64,000 bases of DNA from Homarus americanus. Lineage: Eukaryota; Arthropoda; Malacostraca; Decapoda; Nephropidae. A program made the translations under genes and the position numbers. The DNA lies in the NCBI RefSeq assembly GCF_018991925.1, contig NW_024726235.1:5560458-5624457 (forward strand). Reading direction: 5' to 3'. This document shows, in pieces, positions 56,181 through 64,000 of this stretch. The notes below the pieces were generated by a model that worked only from the letters and a program-made list of their open reading frames with translations, did not search any database and was not told the origin of the DNA. The first letter of the stretch is position 1; the number at the start of each line of letters is the position of its first letter.

Positions 56181-56499
56181 TCTTCACTGTTTAATGCTTA
56201 GTTTTATTTCTGTTCGTTCTCTTTATTTATTCCTACGTTTTTATATTTCCCTTACGGATGCCAAGATCAGGGTTCGGTAATTACTCCATACAGCCCATCT
56301 AGATTCTTGGGGACACGGACGATTAGCTTCTAGAGATACTAAGGCACATTAAATCTCCTTATGGCTCCACACTCCTCTAGAGTCTTGGGCACGGAGACCA
56401 GCTTGAGTAGAGGATGGGCAACAGTCACCTTTGTTCTCACTTGATTCACCTTCTGCTGCTGCTTCGATCACCTCGACTCAAGACTGTTGATTGTGGGTC

Positions 56500-56518
56500 T
56501 TTCTCTCTCTCTCTCTCT

Positions 56519-56573
<55 letters not shown>
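56500..56573. repeat. (CT)n microsatellite
   Basis: About 34 CT units with two CC interruptions. Confidence 0.95.
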
Positions 56574-56648
56574 ATCCTCCCACGTTCCTCTTACCTCCAC
56601 CTGTGATATCAAGAGCTTACACGAAACGCCCACCTGCCTGTAATATAT

Positions 56649-56649
<1 letters not shown>

Positions 56650-56722
<73 letters not shown>
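56650..56722. repeat. (GT)n microsatellite
   Basis: About 36 GT units; a (CA)12 follows at 56843-56868 in the complementary sense. Confidence 0.96.
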
Positions 56723-56728
<6 letters not shown>

Positions 56729-56984
56729 CCGATTGTCCATGTGTATAATGTGTGTCTGTTGTTGTTTCTTTGGCATGTGTTATGTATACGTGTGGCATAG
56801 TTGTACATGTGTGTTCGACAGAGACTCACTCGCACACAAAAGCATACACACACACACACACACACACAAAAGAGCAAGTACAGGATGGGTTTGGTCATTG
56901 ATGAAAGAGGCAGTGTTATTAAGGGAGCCCCCCCTCTCTCTCATGATGTTGAGAAGGTGATTATTTTGTTGAGATAGAGATGAG

Positions 56985-57070
56985 GCAAAACGGAAGATAA
57001 AGAAACGGGAGGTAGGAAAACAGAAGGTAACAAAACGGGAGGTAGGAATACGGGAGCCAACGAAACGGAT
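56985..57070 (+). repeat. ~17-bp repeat AAAACGGGAGGTAGGAA
   Basis: About five imperfect units of AAACGGGAGGTAGGAA/AAACAGAAGGTAAC. Confidence 0.75.
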
Positions 57071-57254
57071 CCGAACGTACAGATGCGACGGGTCTCAAGA
57101 TTACGTCATCCGGCCGGGCCCCGTTGACGTAATGAGTTATTGACGCATACCCCATGTTCTCCGTGCCCAGCGTCCCTACCCTGCATATACATAATACCCT
57201 AATACCCTGTTACAATTAATATTCATATAACAAAACATACAAGTATAATTTTTC

Positions 57255-57717
57255 CTAACACCCTCCTCCCCACCCCCCTCCTCCTCCTCCTCCCCCCTCC
57301 TCCTCCTCCCCACCCCTCCTCCTCCTCCCACCCCCCTCCTCCTCCTCCCCACCCCCCCTCCTCCTCCTCCCCACCCCTCCCTCCTCCTCCCTCCCCCACC
57401 CCCTCCCTCCTCCCCTCCCCACCCCTCCCTCCCTCCTCCCTCCCCCACCCCTCCTCCTCCTCCTCCCCTCCCCTCCTCCTCCCCCCTCCCCTCCTCCTCC
57501 CCACCCCCCTCCCTCCTCCCTCCCCCACCCCTCCCTCCTCCCCCCCCCCCTCCCTCCCTCCCCCCCCCCCCCCCCTCCTCCCTCCCCTCCCCCCACCCCC
57601 CTCCCTCCTCCCTCCCCACCCCTTCTCCTCCCCACCACCCCACCCCCCTCCTCCCTCCTCCCCACCCCTCCTCCCTCCCCCCCCTCCTCCCCCCCTCCCC
57701 ACCCCTCCTCCTCCTCC
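57255..57717 (-). repeat. 460-bp polypyrimidine/polypurine mirror-type tract
   Basis: Plus strand almost entirely C and T, built from CTCCTCCTCCCCACCCC-like units with a C-run of about 15 near 57560. The minus strand is G/A-rich with many GGG runs (potential G-quadruplex and H-DNA). All minus-strand Gly/Glu/Arg frames (136-211 codons) are translations of it. Confidence 0.93.
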
Positions 57718-57842
57718 AGGCGTTATAAAAGTTGCATTTATCTTTCAATGGTAATTTTATAGTGGAGATAACATAAACTTCCGCTTGATAATTTACCCGT
57801 GGTAATCTCATTAGCGAAGTTATTGAATGTAATGCCCCGCTC

Positions 57843-58222
57843 TGTGTGTTGATTGTGGGGTCTGTGTGATGATTGTGGGGTCTGTGTAGTGATTGTGGGG
57901 ACTGTGTGATGATTGTGGGGACTGTGTGTTGATTGTGGGGTCTGTGTGATGATTGTGGGGTCTGTGTGTTGATTGTGGGGACTGTGTGTTGATTGTGGGG
58001 ACCATGTGTTGATTGGGGGACTGTGTGTTGATTGTGGGGACTGTGTGTTCTGATTGTGGGGACTATGTGTTGATTGTGGGGACTGTGTGTTGATTGTGGG
58101 GACTGTGTGTTGATTGTGGGGACTGTGTGTTGATTGTGGGGACTGTGTGTTGATTGTGGGGACTGTGTGATGATTGTGGGGACTGTGTGTTGATTGTGGG
58201 GACTGTGTGTTGATTGTGGTTG
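57843..58222 (+). repeat. 20-bp minisatellite
   Basis: About 19 units of GTGTGTTGATTGTGGGGACT, with TGATGATTG and GGGGTC variants concentrated in the left third. Minus-strand Thr/Gln/Ser/His repeats (SPQSTHSPHN) come from it. Confidence 0.95.
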
Positions 58223-58361
58223 TATTGGACATAACTATTTACTATTGTTTGTCTACCTGCATTGTCTATATACACAGTTTGTATACCTGCAATATCTATA
58301 CATATTGTATACTTGCACTATATACAGGTTGAATCCGTGTGAGCTAGCATGATGATTTTAC

Positions 58362-58389
58362 CCTATCTATCTATCTATCTATCTATCTA

Positions 58390-58420
<31 letters not shown>

Positions 58421-58490
58421 GTCTATCTATCTGTCTATCTATCTATCTGTCTATCTATCTGTCTATCTATCTGTCTGTCTATCTATCTTA
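58362..58490. repeat. (TATC)n-(TGTC)n compound microsatellite
   Basis: About 32 tetranucleotide units alternating ATCT and GTCT. Confidence 0.95.
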
Positions 58491-58738
58491 TATCATTTTT
58501 ATATAAGACTGTGTAGTGATGGTATAGCTTATCTGTACTTGTTAGTGGGGCTTTAAAATCTGACAAGGGTCCAGGTTCTGCCCACACTATCATATCCCTT
58601 CTCAAACATCCATCCCGCATCCCCAAAAGGTTGATAAATCCAGTTATGGCTTCCGTGGTGAGCGCCCGAGTGTATGTCTGACCTGGTGATATTCTCCAGG
58701 CATTCAGTCCATCAATCAATAGACTCCAGTGTTGAAAC
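58483..58738 (-). CDS. Candidate exon or gene fragment, product unknown
   Basis: Minus-strand open frame of about 85 codons with normal amino-acid composition, unlike the surrounding repeats. It reads HWSLLIDGLNAWRI, SPGQTYTRALTTEAITGF, INLLGMRDGCLRRDMIVWAE and GPLSDFKAPL, then a stop. A pyrimidine-poor but AG-ended acceptor (ATTACTACACAG) precedes 58738. The frame continues a few codons further upstream to a stop near 58773. No ATG starts it except an internal Met, so it would be an internal or terminal exon, or a pseudogene. I do not recognise a family. Its right side abuts the TATC microsatellite. Confidence 0.2.
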
Positions 58739-59016
58739 CTGTGTAGTAATTGTTAACGTTTCCAAAGCTTCTCCCAGTTTGGTCTTGACTCTTAGTTGGT
58801 GATATTGTCCTGTTTTTTATTGTATTTAGTTCATTTAATTTCTTTGTTTAACTTTTGATAGAGGATGTGTGGTGGGGGGCGGGGCTTGTCTCCGTCAGGT
58901 GGTTCCCCAAGGTTGGGTATTAGGTCCATCTTGTTGTTTCAGCGATGGACACACACACAGTTCATTCTTACGCAGGTGATTCAGCCCACCATAGATCCTT
59001 CACTCATACTACTCCA
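58739..59016. other. No recognisable gene
   Basis: T-rich, then mixed sequence. Confidence 0.4.
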
Positions 59017-59098
59017 ATCACCTAACCTAATCTAACCTAACCTGACCTAATCTAACCTAATCTAACCTAACCTAACCTAATCTAACCTAACCTAACCT
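59017..59098 (-). repeat. Telomere-like (CCTAA/TCTAA)n
   Basis: About 16 pentamers, CCTAA mixed with TCTAA variants in a patterned alternation. Confidence 0.9.
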
Positions 59099-59394
59099 TA
59101 GATTAAAACCGTAGATGTCATTTCTGTCAGTGTTGCTACCCTTAAACCCTCTATAAAGCCATTAAGAATCACTCACACCCGGGACTAACTCTGTGTTGAT
59201 GGAACTCCCTGCCCCCCCCGTGTACTATATCAAGTAACATACAGTACACCCTCAGGCTTAACATACATCACTTCTAATACCTTCAGTCGTTAGCCAGAGG
59301 ACGCCATTAGTGAAGACATGTGGCAGGATACCTTTATTTTATCTTCCTAAGCTATTTATTTAGAAGAGGATACTGTGTGTAGGTTTGTTTATTG

Positions 59395-59598
59395 TAGCTT
59401 GTGGTGTGGCTGTGTAGTGCTTGTGGTGTGGCTGTGTAGTGCTTGTGGTGTGGCTGTGTAGTGCTTGTGGTGTAGCTGTGTAGTGCTTGTGGTGTGGCTG
59501 TGTAGTGCTTGTGATGTGGCTGTGTAGTGCTTGTGGTGTGGCTGTGTAGTGCTTATGGTGTGGCTGTGTAGTGCTTGTGATGTGGCTGTGTAGTGCTT
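59395..59598 (+). repeat. 22-bp minisatellite
   Basis: Nine units of GCTTGTGGTGTGGCTGTGTA plus GT, with GATGTGG and GTGTAGC variants. Confidence 0.95.
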
Positions 59599-60734
59599 AG
59601 GTTATAAGAAGTATTTGCTTGATACATTGTGTTAATGTCAGTCCTTCATCTGTGTTATGTAGGTGTGAGTAAATAATGATGATTGATATAAGTGTGTGGC
59701 ACGATGGATGACCTTGTCTTGCCCTGAATTATTAAACGTTGTCTCGTTCTTAGCAACAAAGACTTCCGCTGAATGACTCTTAACACAACGTCGATAACAA
59801 CAGTGGTGGATAAACAAGTTAACTATTGTATGTATGTGACCATGTGGTCGTAGGTGGCCATGTGGGCGGAGGTGGCTATGTGGGCGTGAGTGGCCAAGTG
59901 GGCGTGGTTGGAGGTGATCACAACTGTTTGATGCAACCTTTACGTGTGCCAGGTAAATAGGTCACCAGGTATTATGACTCCGCAGATTCTTACCTGTACC
60001 AGTTCTTACCTGTGAGAAGCATCGATGTTTGTTTCCCAGTTTACAGATCCAAGATGTTTAAAAATTACCAAATTTGTTATATATTCGGTATAAGACTTGT
60101 CGTTCGTCCCTTGCCAGTTGCTTCACTAGTATGACCTTCTTGTTGTGGATGGTGATGTGGCAGCGCTGGAGGGGATATCTCTGCCACGTCTGGGCCTCAA
60201 GCGTATTATGACTCAGGAGACAGGTGGAGGGTCGGGGAGGGGGAGGGTAGGTGTGGTGATTAGGGTGTAAGAGGGAGGATGGGGGTGAGGTGTGGTAGGT
60301 ACGGTGGGAGTGGGAAGTGAGTGTGTGTGTGTGTGTGGTGCTTGGAAAAGAAAGGGAGAGGAGAAATGGTGGTGTGGTTAGGGTGGAAACGTGTGGTGCT
60401 GTGGTAGAGAGTAGGTGGTGTGGTTGATAAGGGATATGTGCGTGCGTGCGTGTTGGGTAGAGAAGGGAGGTGGGGAGAGTAGGAGGTGTGAAGGAGAGGT
60501 TGGTGATGGTGTGGAAGGGATAGACTAGTGGTGACGGAGAGGGACAGGGGGATGTGTGTAGAGCCAGGGCTAGAAGGGATAGTGGCTAGTTAAGAGAGAG
60601 TCGTTCCAAACAACTTAAGTACAGGATGGTTGGGCAGTTAAGGAGTTAGACTTGATGGGCGTTTGAGGGTATCGGCAACTCTCGTCAACTCCAGATTGAC
60701 TCAACAGGATATGATGATGGATGAGGAGATGACT
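59599..60734. other. No recognisable gene; G/T-rich
   Basis: GTGGCCATGTGGGCG-type units near 59845-59910, a short (GT)n near 60320-60338, and G-rich sequence throughout. Confidence 0.45.
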
Positions 60735-61395
60735 GGGGAGGAAGGGGGAGGGAGAGGGGGAGGAGGGAGGTGGTAGGGGAGGAGGAGGGAGGTGGTGCTT
60801 GGGGAGGAGGAGGAGGAGGTGGTGCTTGGGAGGAGAGGAGGTGGTACTTGGGGAGGAGGAGGGGGTGGTGCTTGGGGAGGAGGAGGAGGTGGTGCTTTGG
60901 GGAGGGATGAGGGAGGTGGTGCTTGGGAGGATGAGGGAGGTGGTGCTTGGGAGGAGGAGGGGGTGGTGCTTGGGGAGGAGGAGGTGGTGCTTGCTGGGAG
61001 GATGAGGGAGGTGGTGGGGAGGATGAGGAGGTGGTTGCTTGGGGAGGAGGAGGGGTGGTGGAGGGAGGAGGAGGAGGTGGTGCTTGGGGAGGAGGATGAG
61101 AGGTGGTGCTGGGGATGGGGAGGTGGTGAGGGAGGGGGAGGAGGTGGTGTGTGCTTGGGGAGGAGGGAGGAGGTGGTGCTTGGGGAGGATGGAGGAGGTG
61201 GTGCTTGGGAGGAGGAGGTGGTGCTTGGGAGGAGGAGGTGAGGGAGGGTGGAGGGGAGGAGGAGGGAGGGAGGAGGAGGAGGTGGTGCTTGGGGAGGAGG
61301 AGGAGGTGGTGCTTGGGGAGGAGGAGGAGGTGGTGCTTGGGAAGAAGGAGGAGGTGGTGCTTGGGGAGGAGGAGGAGGGAGGTGGTGCTTGGGGA
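60735..61395 (+). repeat. ~24-30-bp G-rich minisatellite
   Basis: About 24 imperfect units of GGAGGAGGAGGTGGTGCTTG plus GG. It is nearly pyrimidine-free apart from the GCTT, giving continuous G-quadruplex potential on the plus strand. Minus-strand Pro/Ser-rich frames of 280-344 codons are its translation. Confidence 0.94.
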
Positions 61396-61477
61396 GGATG
61401 ACGTGTGGGGACAATGGAGGAGAGAGGAGAAGCGATGTAATAGAAAAGGAACTGGAAGAAACGCAATAGACGAGAAG

Positions 61478-61562
61478 GAGAGGTGACACAAGAGGTGATG
61501 AAGGAGAGGTGACACAAGAGGTGATGAAGGGGAGGTGACACAAGAGGTGATGAAGGGGAGGA
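61478..61562 (+). repeat. 28-bp repeat
   Basis: Three units of GGAGAGGTGACACAAGAGGT plus GATGAA; a short CCTAACCTAACC follows at 61611-61622. Confidence 0.9.
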
Positions 61563-61622
61563 TGTACAATAGATAAAGATGGTGGGGACGTGTACTGATA
61601 GAGGATAGGAACCTAACCTAAC

Positions 61623-62247
61623 CTTAAAACCATTACGATTGAGACTCATTAGAATTAGGGCCGATTAAACCTGGACCCATTAGAATGGACCCTTACTCCC
61701 AATGGGCCCAATCTTTATGGTGAAATTAGGTCAGATTTGTATGTATATTATGTATGTTGTATGTATATCATGTATGTACTCCGTTTATATATATTACTTA
61801 TTAGCCAGCAGCGTGTGGCAATGCTTTTATCATGTCACCACACGCTTAGATAATGTGCCTGGCGACATCTGGAAGCTGCTAATGTATCACTTGCCACATG
61901 TCTCCTGAGAGGTCAGAGAGAGGTCAGTTGACCCATAGAGAGTGTAGGGGAGAGCCGTCTTTGCTTGCACCTCTGTATAGATCCAGCAAATAGAACCTAC
62001 AAAAACTCTACAGGTGTTTGTGTTCGCTCCTGTAGTTAGAATTGAGTACCCTGAACATGTACAAGATTGGGGGTGAACGAGGCTGGGTCAGGGTGACCAG
62101 TCAACACTAGAGGTGTGGGACCTCCCGATGACTCACCCTCCAGCGGGCTGCCTGGCGCGTCGTGAGGTGTACGATCAGCTGGTACTTATGACTGTTGTAA
62201 AGTGTGCAGTCACGTGCGTTATGCGGAAACTCACGTTGTAAGGTTCG

Positions 62248-62249
<2 letters not shown>
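61623..62249. other. No recognisable gene
   Basis: Mixed sequence with TGTATGTATAT words near 61740-61780. Confidence 0.4.

Positions 62250-62299
<50 letters not shown>
62250..62299. repeat. (GT)n microsatellite
   Basis: About 25 GT units. Confidence 0.96.
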
Positions 62300-62301
<2 letters not shown>

Positions 62302-63044
62302 TTTCTATTATTATGAGTGTTGTGTGAGTATGTGAACGTTTACATATGCACAGGCACACTTGCGTGTTAAAACTCGTGAACACATGTACACACACGCAGG
62401 CAGTCAGGCGGAGATAGAGAAATAAAGTTCATACTGACAAGTGGCAAGAAGGAAGGGAGATACAAAGAGAAAGAGTGAGAGAGAAAATGATAAAAGATAG
62501 ACTGACTAAAATAAGAAACCTGATGTTCCCCTTAAATATTCAATCAACACTATACAGTCCACATCTTCACTGATTCCTAGCAATGAAATACTATTACTAA
62601 TAATTTAAATTTTATTTTTGAATATCAGGAAAAAGAATTGCATGCGCACACAAGTCGTCAAGGCGGATAACACTACACATCACCACCTTCCTAACGGGGC
62701 GTAATAGCGGAAGATGTCTGTAGTTTTTTCTCTTCAGTGATTTTTGTAATGTTGTGATTTGAAAACCTGTAATTGTAATTTTAACCGCACCTGTATCTGT
62801 ACTTATAGCTGTACGTGTACATGTTTCTATATATGTATTTCTGCCTGAAATACATATACACACCTGCATATGTAGCTACATCTGTATTTGTTTATGTACC
62901 TGTACCCGTCCCAATGTGGTGTACCCCAAGGTGGCTCCGGCGGCCATTGCTGATCATTACCTCAGATGATCAGCGCTTTGTCGTGACACCATCAAGGCTC
63001 CCTCACACACTCCACTCCTTGTGAATTTAATTAAACTCTGTGAA
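62300..63044. other. No recognisable gene
   Basis: Mixed sequence; CTGTA-rich words near 62770-62910. Confidence 0.4.
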
Positions 63045-63115
63045 AGGAACCGTGGAGCGGTGGGCTGGGTGCTCGGCGTCAGTAACCTTGGGAGGGGGGT
63101 TGAACTCGGCCTCAG
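63045..63115 (+). mobile_element. Possible tRNA-derived SINE head
   Basis: GTGGGCTGGGTGCTCGGCGT resembles an A box and GGGGGTTGAACTCGG a B box, about 40 bases apart. Weak but correctly ordered. Confidence 0.35.
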
Positions 63116-63282
63116 ATCACAGCAAAATCATGTCCTGCCTCCTGTGTGTGCACCAAGACCCAGGTCAGACAGACACGGACGTTGGTGGGGCCCGTTTAAC
63201 TCGTTACCAGATGTGATTTTTAAGTTGATAACGAGGTGTAATGAAATGTGTTATACCGCTTTGATGATGATGATGACAATGA

Positions 63283-63287
63283 CAATG

Positions 63288-63342
<55 letters not shown>
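63283..63342. repeat. (AAT)n microsatellite
   Basis: About 19 ATA units preceded by GATGATGACAATGAC. Confidence 0.95.
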
Positions 63343-63594
63343 CAGTTTGTGAGGTAAATAATAATGGATTTATTGGGTTTAGTCTGACCTTTGATGTTAG
63401 TTTGTATTATATTTAATTATTTAATTGGTTAATTGCTTTTATGGTCAACGGGGAAGTGGTGTGTGTGTGTGTATCGGGAGGGAGGCGGGGATACAGGTGT
63501 GGGAGTGACAGTACAGGTGTGTGGGCGGCCGTGGGTTCAGCGTGGGGACGGCCCACGGTCACCTGGGCACTGCAACATCCGGACTCTCCAACCC

Positions 63595-64000
63595 TCCCCA
63601 CTCTCTGCCTCCTCCTCCCTCCCCTCCTGCCCCTCCTCCCTCCCCACTCAGCCCTCCTCCCTCCCCACTGCCCCTCCTCCTCCCTCACTGCCCTCCGCCT
63701 CCCTCCCCACTCCTGCCCTCCGCCTCCCTCCCCACTCACCGACCCTCCACTTCCACCCTCCCTCATCACTCTCCATCTTTACCCTCCCCTCTTTCATCAA
63801 CCCTCCATCCTTAACTCCCTCCCTCGCCATCCCTCCTCCAGTCACTTTTTACCACCTCCCTTCCCTCCCTCCACCCTCTCCCCTTAGTTTGTTCACCTCT
63901 CCACTCCCTGATTGCCCCTCCCTCCATCTCTCCTCGTCTCTACCTTCTTCCTCCTCTCACTTGCCTCTTAACTCCTCCCTTCTCACCTTCTATCTCTCGA
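63595..64000. repeat. C/T-rich tract
   Basis: CCCTCCTCC/CTCCCCACT repeats running to the window edge, similar in composition to 57255-57717. Open frames on both strands are composition-driven. Confidence 0.85.

Noticed and set aside
57176..57811. 211-codon Gly/Glu/Arg-rich minus-strand frame
   Set aside because: Entirely the polypurine strand of the 57255-57717 tract; several frames are open at once.
60615..61649. 344-codon Pro/Ser-rich minus-strand frame
   Set aside because: Translation of the G-rich minisatellite; all three minus frames are open, so no frame is preferred.

Overview
This looks like repeat-dense nuclear DNA from an arthropod, most likely a decapod crustacean. The arthropod-type telomeric pentamer (CCTAA/TTAGG) recurs as short interstitial tracts on both strands. 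Dinucleotide microsatellites and minisatellites are very frequent. Non-LTR retrotransposon, pogo/Tigger and tRNA-SINE relics resemble those abundant in crustaceans. The species call is inference; no rRNA, mitochondrial or host gene fixes it. One 100-N assembly gap lies at 26293-26392.

I found no host protein-coding gene I can name. Almost every long open frame is a low-complexity translation of a tandem repeat. The only compositionally normal open frame worth a candidate-exon label is on the minus strand near 58483-58738, and I do not recognise its product. Promoter-like motif clusters (palindromic CRE plus CCAAT boxes) occur near 25.9-26.1 kb, 28.47 kb and 39.0-39.6 kb, without an assignable gene.

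Layout. 0-11.9 kb: a 33-bp minisatellite, telomeric pentamers, a perfect 25-bp inverted repeat, and three decayed minus-strand non-LTR retrotransposon fragments (near 3.2-4.0, 6.8-7.3 and 9.8 kb). 11.98-15.33 kb: two copies of one short LTR retrotransposon without pol, in opposite orientation and 33 bp apart. 15.3-28 kb: AT-rich, with another CR1/Jockey-like fragment, three pogo/Tigger-like terminal-inverted-repeat elements (one inside a TA microsatellite, one keeping a 94-residue internally deleted transposase frame), a decayed Tigger transposase C-terminus, SINE heads, and a CR1-like reverse-transcriptase fragment that runs into the N gap. 28-64 kb: GT-rich, intron-like or intergenic DNA dominated by tandem arrays with units of 20-66 bp, long dinucleotide tracts, two long polypurine/polypyrimidine blocks and tRNA-derived SINEs.

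Nothing here forms an operon or a multi-gene system. The points most worth checking are the inverted LTR-element pair with its duplicated primer-binding region, the Tigger deletion derivative, the 66-bp higher-order array built from three 22-mers, the minisatellites that stay open in several frames, and the CCAAT-box tandem array.
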